From: Camarhynchus parvulus
Lineage: Eukaryota; Chordata; Aves; Passeriformes; Thraupidae
Direction of reading: 5' to 3'
Assembly: GCF_901933205.1 (NCBI RefSeq)
Contig: NC_044600.1
Location: forward strand, 5,742,501 to 5,806,500
Length of the DNA stretch: 64,000 bases
This document shows, in pieces, positions 54,873 through 64,000 of this stretch. The translations under genes were made by a program, and so were the position numbers. Under the pieces are notes generated by a model, which was given only the letters and a program-made list of their open reading frames with translations, had not been told where the DNA came from and made no database searches. Every line of letters begins with the position of its first letter. Position 1 is the first letter of the stretch.

Positions 54873-56107
54873 CCTTCCATATCCACTGGCTGCGCTTGGT
54901 GGAGCTGCAAAAGCTTTGAAAGAAAAATAAAATAAGGTCAAGTTTATTTTATTTAAATGTAAAATAAAATTGTAGTGCTGAGCAGAAGTAATGGGCTGGC
55001 AGAGGCGGGGAGGGGAGAGCTCTGTGTGTCTGGAGCAGGGACAGTGTAGAGTTTGCCAAGCTGGGTCCCCTTGATGTTGTCCCAAGCTGTCTTGTCACTG
55101 TGTGTGTCCAGTGTGGCCTGGACAAGCCCTTCCCAGAGGCAGGAGAAGCCAGGGCAGCTCCCAGCTCCCTCCCTGCTGGAACTGCCACCAGCGCAGCTCC
55201 TGGTGCCCATCAAGCTTTCATCAGGTGGAGATGGAACAGCTGTGCCAAGCAGGGCCACCACAGCTCTGCCAGGCACAGCGGGGCTGGGCAGGGGCTCCCA
55301 GCACTGGCACATCCTCCAGGCAGCTCCTGGGTGCTGCCAGCACTGCCAGCCCACGGCGCAGCATTCCAGAGACAGGGAACACACCCTGCTCCTGCTGCTG
55401 CTGATCTGTCTCCCCATCCCGGGCACTGGGAGATCCTGAGGATGCTCTGAGTAGCTGAGAATGGGACCCCCCTGCAGTGCCACAGCTGTGCCCCAACCTG
55501 CAGCGATGCCAGGGGTGCTCCCACCCACGACTGCTCCACTTGGGCCCCAGTCTGAGTCTTCTCAGGCTGCTGTTCCCTTTTCCCTTCCCCTGGGTGATTT
55601 CCCCTCATTGTGATTCCTCTCCTTGCTGGTGATAAAACATTTGACGAGTTGCACTGAAGGCCCAGACTCAGCAGCCCACCCCAACCCTCCCACCCCAGCC
55701 TCTCCCCCACCAAATATGTTTGTATTTTTAACATTTTTAGGCAACAGTCTTAAACCGAAGCAGATGTGACAATGAATATTTATCTGCAGCATCTCAGTAT
55801 GGGATTTTCTCTTAAACTCGATAAAATAAACTGCTCAGGATACAGAACAACATTTCTCCTAATATACAATACACAAGGGGCAGGAGGGGAATTAGCAGAT
55901 GAACTCGGCATTAAAGCCATTTAAAATCAAAAGAGCAGCAGCATTTACATGTGAGGAGAACAGTTGGTGCTTTCAGTGAGATGCTGGCATGTTCTCCTCC
56001 TCATTCCTGGAGGCTGGCGAGCACCAGGCAGAGAGGTTCCTGCCAGGGAGGGGCAGGTGAGCCCCAGGGGGCTCTTCCCACAGGTGGGAGAGGCAGGAGC
56101 AGCTCCC
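54873..56107. other. unassigned sequence
   Basis: 55715-55940 is AT-rich ('gacaatgaatatttatctgc', 'ctcgataaaataaactgctc') and may be a conserved element or a 3' UTR-like tail. No transcript can be shown. Confidence 0.45.
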
Positions 56108-56188
56108 ATGGGATGGGATGGGATGGGATGGGATGGGATGGGATGGGATGGGATGGGATGGGATGGGATGGGATGGGATGGGATGGGG
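56108..56188. repeat. (ATGGG)n pentamer array, about 16 copies
   Basis: Perfect head-to-tail pentamer. The G-rich strand carries regularly spaced GGG runs and may form a G-quadruplex. Confidence 0.98.
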
Positions 56189-58593
56189 AGCAGAGTGAGG
56201 AGGGCAAGAAGGCAAACACTGCTCCAGTGACAAGGAGGTCGCCAGGTCCCAGCCTCGTGTCTCTCCCGTGCTGTGCCATTGCTGTCCCTCCCTTGGGGGG
56301 CTCACAGCAGGGTTTGTTTCCATCCAGCAGGAGAGTGGCAGTCAGGAACTGTCCCCACCCACTGCTTGGAGGCTGCTGGATTTCCCCTGCAGGGACTGAT
56401 GCACACAGGGTGCTTCAGGCTCCCCAGGCTGGCACTTCCAGGGCAGGGTGTGACTCTGCTGGTTCTTCAGCATCTCCCTGTGCAGCAGAGGCTGGGATGC
56501 TGTGGGATCCCACATGCCCAAGGGTGGGATGAGCCCCTGTCCCACAGGGCAGCCCCACAGGACCACATCCTGTGCTTGTCCTGGTGCTGAGAGCCCCTTC
56601 CTCCCTACCCTGCTCATCCTCAGGGTTTGGCTGGAAGTGAGGAGACACTGGAAGCTGCTGCAGAGCTTGGGGTGAGCGCTGGGGCTCAGCACAGCCCTGC
56701 TGGATCCGGTTCTCCAGGGCACTGCCAACCTTGCCACGTTGTGCTCCAAGAGCCAGGCACGTCCCTCCAACCTGCTGTCTCTGACGCAAATCCACAACAA
56801 TATGCAGATTAAAAATAACAACCACAACAAAAAGGCTCCACCACCACCCCAGAGAGCCCCAGGCACACGGAGCCCTCCCCAAAGCTGGAGTGGGGAGCGG
56901 GCACAGGGGGTGGGTGAGAGCCCGGGGGCCTGGGCATGGCTGGGAGGCTGGAGGGGCAGCAGGAGGAGCTGTCCTGCCCTGTGTCCAGGGCTGAGAGGCC
57001 CCTAAAGCCCCTTGTGCTCATTCACTCCCCCCCAGCTCTGCAAAGGGAGCAATTTGGAGGGAGCAGGGACAGCTGTGCCATGATGGTGGCCCTCTGTGAC
57101 CGGTCCCCAGCTGAGCCCAGCCAGTGACCGCAGCACCACGCACTGGAACATCTTGTTCCTCTTTGGTTTAGGACCATCTACCCTCCTCCTCCTCTCCCAG
57201 AGAGGGATCTGTGTCTCTGGGTCCTGAGGGACCCCTAAATAACGAGTCAAAGGGACAAGGTCTCCTTTGGTCTGCCAAGAACGTGAACTGGAGCCAAAAA
57301 TCTGCTGGCTGAAAGGGCTCAGCAGCTTCCCGAGGGCCATGGTCCCAGCTGGTGGCACTCACAGGGTCAGAAACGGGATGGTGGCTGTTTGAGCCTGGAG
57401 GGAACATTCCCATGCCGAGCAGAGAGCAGCCTGACACAGGAGGTGCCTCCAGCCACCAGCACAGGCCCTCGGGCCACTGAGGGTGGTGGAAGGAAGGCTT
57501 TGGAGTCCCTTTAAAGCATGGGGAGGGTCTCCAGCCCCTGCCCCATCCCCTGCCCAGGAGGATCCTGCTCAGGCTTTGTGCTCAGCCAGCGCTGGATCCC
57601 AGCCCTCAGTCCCCCTGCCCTGAGCAGGGATTTTCACCTCCTGCTTCAGTCCCTGAGCCTGGCCAGGCCAGGGCTCCCCAGGTGACTCCTGGGGCAATGA
57701 ACATTCCACCTCCTTCACCTCCAGAGCCTGGCCAGGTCCTGGCTCCCCTGGTGCCTTGCCGGGGTGTGGAGGAGGCAGAGTTTGATTTCCTGAGCCCCCG
57801 GGGGGAGCAGAGGGACACTGCCAGCCCAGGAGCTGCCCAGCACCCCGAGACAGGTTTTGTTCCCTCCCAAAACTCCATGGGAGTGGCCTGCCGCGGTGCT
57901 GCAGCCACAGAACATTCCTTTGTAAGGAAATAAAGTGTCAGTGCCACAGCTGTGACATCCAAGCTCCGCTTCGGTAGCGTGCCCTGGGCCGAAAGAGGCG
58001 GCGGGATCCTGTTTAGGTTTTCGGTTACTGTGTTTGTAAAATATTTATTTTTCTTGGTGTTTCTATCCCAGCCCTTTTAGAATCCAAATATTTGGAGGCT
58101 GGAGGAGCTGTGGCCGGGCCCAGCACTGCGTGTGCCAGGCATGCTGATGGCCCCGGACCCCCCCAGCCAGCCCTCAGCATCAGACAGTGTTTGAATGCAG
58201 TCTCCAGGGGTGGAGAGGGTGGTATGAGGCACTGAAAGAGCTGGGAGAGGAGAAAAAAAGGAGAAGAAAAAAGAAAAGGAGAAAAAAAAAAAAAAAAAAG
58301 AAAAGGCAAGGCAGTGGTGTATAAATGAATAAATAATAGTAATAAAAAAGATCATTGGGAAGCAAAGACATTCTTTATGGTGCATTAATGTGTTTTCTCA
58401 GCTGCTCTCTTGACTCGGCACCAGCTCTTGCAGTTCCTGTCCTCAGGACACTCCGCTGGGCACAGGGAGGTTTGTTCTGGCTGCTCTGTCCCAGTCCCAC
58501 TGCCCTGGGAGCCCCTGTCACCCACTGCCTGCTGGGGGAGCACAGAGCCCCCACTGCCCTGTCCCCATCACCTCCGTGCCCACCGCTGTCTCT
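56189..58593. other. unassigned sequence
   Basis: 57990-58090 and 58240-58390 are AT- or purine-rich; a long A/G tract occupies about 58247-58308. Open frames lack domains. No gene supported. Confidence 0.5.
58247..58308. repeat. A/G-rich tract with A18 run
   Basis: Almost pure purine stretch of about 60 bp with a long A-run. Simple sequence; may adopt triplex structure. Confidence 0.9.
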
Positions 58594-58789
58594 GGGGCTC
58601 CAGAGCAGGGAAACACCACAGGAACTGGGCCTTTGTCCCCTCGGGGCTCCAGAGCAGGGAAACACCACAGGAACTGGGCCTTTGTCCCCTCGGGGCTCCA
58701 GAGCAGGGAAACACCACAGGAACTGGGCCTTTGTCCCCTCGGGGCTCCAGAGCAGGGAAACACCACAGGAACTGGGCCTTTGTCCCCTC
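58594..58789. repeat. 49-bp minisatellite, 4 identical copies
   Basis: Unit 'ggggctccagagcagggaaa' plus 'caccacaggaactgggcct' plus 'ttgtcccctc' at 58594, 58643, 58692 and 58741. All four copies read the same, so expansion is recent or homogenised. Probably length-variable among individuals. Confidence 0.98.
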
Positions 58790-59586
58790 GGTGCCACCCA
58801 GCGCGGCCTCCCCCCGCTCTCCGAGGCTCCCTGAGCCCAGGCCTTCCTCCTCCCCCATCTCCAGCAGCTTGCCAGGCAAGGGCTCCATCCTGAGAGCTGC
58901 TGGGACCCCAGCCGTGGAGGCAGCCGCTCTTATCAGGCGGTGCCAGCTCTGTCCCCACGCTGCGCTGAGTGACGGGCGCTCCCACCTGCTGCTGCTGCTG
59001 CTGCTGCTATAGAAACACCCAACTTCTTACGCTCACCTCCTTTCTTCTTCCTCTCTTTTCTTTTTCCCTTTAGACCCTCAAAGGCGCGTGTGAATTCCCT
59101 CAGCATCCAAAGGAGGATCCGAGGGCTCCTCAGCGCGGCCGAGGCGCCGTGCCCTGCCTGTGGCAGGGTGTGGTGATCCTTCCTCACCGAGAGGGAGCTC
59201 CAGAGGCTCCACCTGCTCTCCAGGGCTGAGCTGAGCCCTCTCCTGCTCGCACCAGGCCGTGGGATTTGTTCTCTGTGCTGGCATTCATCAGCTGCTCCAG
59301 CAGAGCCCCACACACAGCTCTGGTGGGTTTATTTTGCTGGCTGCTCTCACCCAGCTGTTTATTTTCTTGAGTTTCCCCCGTGAACCCACTCCACACCTGG
59401 AATTGTGCTGACGAGCTGACTTCAAAGCTGAGCTAACTCTGCAAATCCCTTCCATGCGTGACTGTGGGCAGCAGGTGCTCCTCGCCTCCCCAGGGCCGCA
59501 GAGCCCCCCAGCAGGAGAGCAGGACCTGGCTCATTCCTCATTTGCCAAGCACAGACACTCACATGGAAAACCAGCGTGTCCTCAAG
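58790..59586. other. unassigned GC-rich sequence with CTG repeat
   Basis: Holds a (CTG)7 run at 58987-59009 and local CpGs at 58920-59160. No exon supported. Confidence 0.5.
58987..59009. repeat. (CTG)n trinucleotide repeat, 7 copies
   Basis: 'ctgctgctgctgctgctgct' in a GC-rich context. A Leu run in one plus frame and a Ser/Ala/Gln run on the other strand, but no coding exon is evident. Confidence 0.95.
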
Positions 59587-59760
59587 TCATGGAACCACAG
59601 AATGGTTTGGTTGGAAGGGACCTTAAAGCCCTTCCAGTGCCACCACCATGGGCAGGGACAACTTCCACTGTCCCAGGGTGCTCCAAGCCCTGTCCAACCT
59701 GGCCTTGGGCACTTCCAGGGATCCAGGAGCAGCCACAGCTGCTCTGGGCAGCCTAAGCCA
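59587..59760 (-). mobile_element. CR1 LINE 3' fragment
   Basis: Antisense: 'tcatggaaccacagaatgg', 'tttggttggaagggacctt', 'accatgggcagggacaact', 'ccagggtgctccaagccct', 'ttccagggatccaggagca', 'gctgctctgggcagcctaa'. Well preserved. Confidence 0.93.
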
Positions 59761-60484
59761 CCAAGCCTGGACCCATCAGCATCACCATGGTAGATCCAGC
59801 ACATCCCTTCTCATCCCTTCCTGACCTCGTTGGCCTTGGCTGACAGTGCCTTGTTTTGGTATCAGTCCCCATGGGCACTCTGCAAACCAAACCAGCTCAG
59901 TGTAAGGTCCAAGGAGACATTTACTAATGGGCTTTGGGCTGAAATTCAACCCTTCCCCAAAAAAAAAAATTTCCTTCAAACTAAAAGGTTCTAAACAAAC
60001 CTGACTTGAGAGTCATTTAATACCCTGTCAGCTTCCCTTCCCACTGCTCCTGGCTCTGCTGAGTTGAGCCATGGCCCTGGGATCAGGGTCCTGCTCTCCT
60101 GAGCCTGCCAGGAAGGTGCAAACAAATCCTGAAGTGCAGATGCCAGAGTCACTGACCCACAGAGATGCTTCTGGAGCCCATCTTTGGCTCGAGCCTCAGT
60201 GGAAGGCCAGGACAGGTCATTTCCCAATCCCTCCACTCTGATTGTCTCTGCTGTGATTCCACTTCCCACAGAGCAGCCCAGCATTGCTGCATTCCGGAGG
60301 CATTTCGGAGTCCTGGGGGTGTTGGTCTGGGTGAGTGGCACAAATGGCGATGCCATCAAAGCAGGACAGACCCTCTGGCTGTGACACCTGTAACAGTCAG
60401 GCCACCCATGTTTCTCCTGCTGTGACATCTGTAAGAGGCCAGCCGTGTTTCTGCTGCCCCATAGCTCAGGAATAACTACCCCGC
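59761..60484. other. unassigned sequence
   Basis: A10 run at about 59960. No gene or repeat family recognised. Confidence 0.5.
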
Positions 60485-60709
60485 TTCCTTCCTTCCTTCC
60501 TGGAATCTTTCCTGGAATCCTTGAATCCTTCCTTCCTTCTATGACACGGTCTTCTTCCCTTCCCTTCCCTTCCCTTCCCTTCCCTTCCCTTCCCTTCCCT
60601 TCCCTTCCCTTCCCTTCCCTTCCCTTCCCTTCCCTTCCCTTCCCTTCCCTTCCCTTCCCTTCCCTTCCCTTCCCTTCCCTTCCCTTCCCTTCCCTTCCCT
60701 TCCCTTCCC
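60485..60709. repeat. (TTCC)n then (TTCCC)n array
   Basis: A ragged TTCC stretch (60485-60540) is followed by about 31 near-perfect TTCCC pentamers (60554-60709). One strand is pure pyrimidine, a classical H-DNA/triplex-prone tract. The (GREGK)n-type frame on the minus strand is a repeat artefact. Confidence 0.98.
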
Positions 60710-61015
60710 GGCTCTCCTTAGCCGCGCTCTCCCCCTGGCGGCAGCGCTCGGTACTGCCGGCCCCAGGTGCCACCGCCCCGCCCGGCCCGGCCCCGCCCCG
60801 GCCCCCCCGGTTACCCCGGTCTCCCCGGTTATCCCGGTCTCCCCGATTATTCCGGTCCCCCCAGTCCCGGTTCCCCCGGTTATCCCGGTCTCCTCCATCA
60901 GCCCTTCCATCTCCCGAACCTCCAGGGAGCTGCGCAGGACCCCGGAGCGTCCCCTGCCCCCAGGGGTTCGAGGCTCCCCCGCGCCCTGGAGGTGACGCCC
61001 CGCACGCGCTGCCGG
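60705..61015. promoter_or_regulatory. CpG island with GC boxes, candidate promoter
   Basis: Begins at the end of the TTCCC array with 'cttagccgcgctctccccct', 'ggcggcagcgctcggtact' and 'accgccccgcccggcccgg' followed by 'ccccgccccgg', i.e. Sp1-type GC boxes with many CpGs. It continues through a 9-bp CCCGGTTA/CCCGGTCTC array and 'gacgccccgcacgcgctgc'. No TATA box and no confident first exon. Confidence 0.5.
60804..60893. repeat. 9-bp CCGG-type minisatellite, about 10 units
   Basis: Alternating 'ccccggttatcccggtct' dimers (CCCGGTTAT + CCCGGTCTC) with a few substitutions. Inside the CpG island. Confidence 0.93.
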
Positions 61016-61239
61016 TGACACCTGATGGGGAACCGCTGGCTCCTGAAATCTTTGCTCTTGCCAAGCACACGAGTGACTCCCGGCCATGAAGATTCGCCTT
61101 CCAGCCCCCCACCGTTCAGTGTGACCCCCCACTCGCCCCAGCCCTGAAGCTGGTGGGCTCCTTGGAACATCTTCACTGCAGACTGAGGGAAGAGAAGAGA
61201 GGGAGGGAAGGGAAAGGAGAGGGAGAGGGAAACAGAAAG

Positions 61240-61400
61240 AATTAAACCCCCTGCTTTAAATGATGGAAAATATCCCAGCAGTGTTCCCTTTCAAGCCTTA
61301 TTTTGCTATTCAGGAGCTTGAAAGGCATCGAGCTCCCAGGCCCTCGCAGAGCAAGCAGAGATTTCATGTTATAAAATATGAATATCCTGGTTTATGAATA
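61240..61400. promoter_or_regulatory. candidate conserved non-coding element
   Basis: AT-rich, unique: 'ctgctttaaatgatggaaaa', 'agccttattttgctattcag', 'ttcatgttataaaatatga', 'ggtttatgaataaacc' (a short palindrome-like end). Motif- and composition-based call. Confidence 0.3.
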
Positions 61401-63309
61401 AACCTGGGTTTGCTGCTCAATCCAAGGCATCACAACCTCCTCGGTTTCTCTCTGGGGTGATTTGGTGTGGGGTGTCCCAGGTGTGGAGAGGAGGGGAGGA
61501 GGGGATGGGAACCAGCAGGGAGCAGCTGGAGGCACGGAGCCCCCTCCCCTCCCGGGGCTGCGAGGGGCGGAGGTGCTGCTGGGCTCTGGGGTGATGCCAG
61601 GGCTGGGAGATGTCCCAAATCCAGCGCTGAGAGCGTCCCCAGAGCTCAGGCACGTGTCTAGGGGGTGACGCTCAGGGTTCTCAGTGGCTGGTGCTGCCGG
61701 TGTTGGAGCACCAGCCCACGGGAGAGCAAGTGGAGAGATCCAAAACCTGCCCCCGACTCCTCCGAGGTCCCACAGTGCTGACAGAAGGAAGAGAAACGAG
61801 CACGGAAGGGGAAAATCTGTGCCCCCCCTCCCCGGGGGGACAAAGGCAGCAGGGCCGTGGCAGGGATGGGACAGAGGGATCCCCCAGCTCCTGCCGGGAT
61901 GTGGAGGCACCGGGGCTGCGGCTGCACTGCTCACCTGCTTTCCCCCACCTGGGGAGGAGATGGGGATGGCACGGGCATCCCTCAGGCTCTGCCAGGCTCT
62001 GGGCACAAACCCAGGGCACAGACCCCCCCAGAGCCCCCTCCCCTGGCCCCGCTGCCGCCCGAGCTGTGCTGGGAGGGACGGACCCGCACGAGGAGCAGCA
62101 AAGACTTCAGAGGCGCTTTGGAGGAAAAGGAAGGAAGGACAAAGAGAAGCTGGGAAGAGGCCATGCCTGGTCCCCTGATGCACTTCAAGAGAAAACAGTC
62201 TAGACTTTTTATTTTTTCTTTCCCAGACCCTGTTTTCCATTTCAAATCAGCCCTGACATTTTGGTTATCTTTTCTTTTAATAAGCCAGGTTTGGTCTGTT
62301 AGAATCCATTCATCCTGTGGCACAGGAAGGCTCAAAGACAAATAACACCTGGGGACGAGGGAGCTCCCCAGTGTCTCAGTGCCACCAGCCTGCCCTGAGA
62401 CAGAGGCCAGGGCAGCACAGGAGGGCACCCAGCAGCTGTGTCACCCTGCTGACAAGGACCTGTGAGCCCCAGGGGACACGAGGCTCTCTCAAGCTCCTCT
62501 CCACAGCCTTCACTGTCCCACGGGATGTCCTGGCATGGGGCAAATCCCTTTGGCATAGCCAGGGACCGCTCCTAGTGAAAGGTGCAGGGAATCAGCTGCA
62601 GATTTGGGGTTCCTTGAGCCTCCCTCACCTCTCCTCTCTGCCGCCTGGCAGAGCAGCCGGAGCACAGCAGCCGCTCGCTGGGGCGCTGCCAGGGGATTTC
62701 CAGCTCCTCCCGCCTGACCCTGGCGCAGTCCCTTTGGCGATGATGGGAGAGCTTCCCAAAATGCCTCCCCAGGAGCCCTTCCCTGCTGGCAGCCCGGCGC
62801 AGCCTCGCCCGGCCCTGCTGCGAGTTCTCACCCCTCATCCCGCAGAGGCTGGAGAGGGGGGAAGGCAGATGGAGCTCTGCAGGAGAAGGCGGCTCGAAGG
62901 AGGAAAATAACAACCAGAAACACGGAGAAAGGGATGAAATGTTACAGAAAAGTTGGCCTGAGGGAAATAAGGGAGCTAAAAATAACCCGCCCAAGGCTGC
63001 AATGGGAGCGAGAGGAAAACCGCCGATCCCGAGAAATGGAGAAATGGGGTTACCCTGCAGCGGCCCCCGTGCTGCTCCTGCTGAGCCCCCCAGCTTTGTG
63101 GGGGTGTCCCGTGGCAGGAGGGGGTCAGGGGACAGAGACCTCCAATAGGGTCCCTGAGCTTGGCCAGCATTCTCCAGGAACGGGGCACATCCCACGGGAG
63201 CCAGGCAGGTGCCCAGCCCAGCCCAGCCCAGCCTGGAGCCCTCGCCTTGATTACATTTCTGTTTCCTCCCCGAGCCGAGCACAGGAAGCTGCTTTGCCAT
63301 CCATTTACC

Positions 63310-63400
63310 CAGGGACTTCACTGGTATTTAATAAACTCGATTAAGCAAGCGCCTTAATTTGCTTTGGTAATGAAAACATAATTGTTTCTGCAGCTCCAGC
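63310..63400. promoter_or_regulatory. candidate conserved non-coding element
   Basis: 'ggtatttaataaactcgatt', 'aagcaagcgccttaatttgc' and 'ttggtaatgaaaacataat'. Homeodomain-like cores in a short AT-rich block between GC-rich flanks. Confidence 0.32.
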
Positions 63401-63479
63401 GCGGGGACTCTCCACGGCGAGTGGCGGGTGCAGGCACTGGGATAATCAGGCAGGAGAGCCCAGAGCTGGGGAAGTTGTT

Positions 63480-63775
63480 GGTTCTCCCCTGAGGAAATAA
63501 CCAGGTTTTCACCTCTCCTGAGGAAATAACCAGGTTTTCACCTCAGCAGGGCAGGGGGAGAAGCTGCTGGGCTGGGGTGATTCAGGGCAATCCTGCCCCC
63601 TCATCCTTCTCAGCTTCATTCAGTCCTTCCCCACAAAAACACACATCACACACCACTGGTGACCTTTGCTATTCCCTCACCTCGCAGCTCCATCCACATC
63701 CTGGGCAGGATGCACACATCCCACACAGGGTGATCCCATGGGATGCACACATCCCACACAGGGTTATCCCATGGA
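63480..63775. repeat. two short tandem duplications
   Basis: 'cctgaggaaataaccaggtt' plus 'ttcacct' occurs twice at about 63490-63545. 'ggatgcacacatcccacac' plus 'agggtgatcccatg' occurs twice at about 63708-63773. Small diverged duplications. Confidence 0.9.
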
Positions 63776-64000
63776 GGGACAGGTGTGATAAAGCAGGTGT
63801 GATAAGGCAGAGGCTCACCTTGGGCCTTCTCCAGCACAGCTGTGCCAGGCCGTGGATAATGCAGAATTCTGCCCACAGATGTGTGTGCAGCCCTCAGCAC
63901 TTGACTCAAAATCGAGGACATGACCCCACTGTGGTCCCTCCCAATCCCTTTAGGGCTGTTTGAATGGAGCATACCAGTGCCCAGGGACACGTGCCACAGC
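63776..64000. other. unassigned sequence to window end
   Basis: No gene or repeat family recognised. Confidence 0.5.

Larger units (their letters stand above)
61016..63479. other. unassigned sequence; one AT-rich block
   Basis: 61480-62110 is GC-rich with CpGs and long open frames of no recognisable family. 61190-61230 is purine-rich. Candidate elements at 61240-61400 and 63310-63400 are listed separately. Confidence 0.45.

Noticed and set aside
58987..59009. (CTG)n as a coding homopolymer of Leu or Gln
   Set aside because: No exon context on either strand; the run is short and probably simple sequence.
59991..61112. 373-codon minus-strand frame with a Gly-Arg-Glu-Gly-Lys repeat
   Set aside because: The repeat is the translated TTCCC array; the rest is GC-rich stop-poor DNA without homology.
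61392..62240. 282-codon minus-strand frame in GC-rich DNA
   Set aside because: Overlapped by several equally long plus-strand frames; no domain, start context or splice signals that I can defend.

Overview
This window looks like nuclear DNA from a bird, most likely a songbird (passerine). The evidence is about seventeen fragments or pairs of fragments of chicken-repeat-1 (CR1) LINEs, most of them 3' ends with an ATTCTRTG-type tail. There are also two LTRs that resemble passerine endogenous retroviruses, very faded MIR and LINE relics, and compact GC-rich DNA full of short minisatellites, as on avian microchromosomes or subtelomeric parts. A mitochondrial fragment read in the vertebrate code (nuclear mitochondrial DNA, NUMT) sits inside unrelated GC-rich sequence and fits a nuclear locus.

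I find no protein-coding exon, rRNA, tRNA or other RNA gene that I can support. The long open frames are by-products of tandem repeats or of GC-rich, stop-poor DNA. The window is best described as intergenic or deep intronic.

Layout. 1-13 kb: CR1 fragments, a candidate retroviral LTR (about 3.39-3.85 kb), a TAA microsatellite, and two arms of a 45-bp perfect inverted duplication (8.8 and 11.3 kb); the second arm lies in an AT-rich block that looks like a conserved non-coding element. 13-19.5 kb: AT-rich islands rich in homeodomain-like sites, a CpG-rich block (18.0-18.4 kb) and an ancient LINE reverse-transcriptase relic (19.1-19.4 kb). 20-35 kb: the ND5 NUMT (22.9-23.3 kb), several CR1 copies on both strands, two AT-rich candidate regulatory blocks (26.1 and 28.4 kb), and a TAATTA/octamer block next to a MIR relic (31.45-31.69 kb). 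37-44 kb: three large tandem arrays (GGGACACA-type, a 34-bp minisatellite of 22 units, and a GAATTC-rich array), plus the most AT-rich candidate enhancer (38.44-38.72 kb). 49-64 kb: a 23-bp minisatellite, a clean solo LTR with a 6-bp target-site duplication (53.4-54.1 kb), a 15-bp-arm hairpin, a MIR tail, pentamer arrays (ATGGG; TTCCC) and a GC-box-rich CpG block next to the TTCCC array (60.7-61.0 kb).

No genes are seen working together. The recurring pattern is of AT-rich, homeobox-site-rich islands scattered through GC-rich, repeat-laden DNA, as expected around a developmental regulator whose exons lie outside the window; that is inference and needs alignment to other birds. The least explained items are the 45-bp inverted duplication, the hairpin at 54.34 kb, and the 34-bp array that ends just before a CR1 tail.
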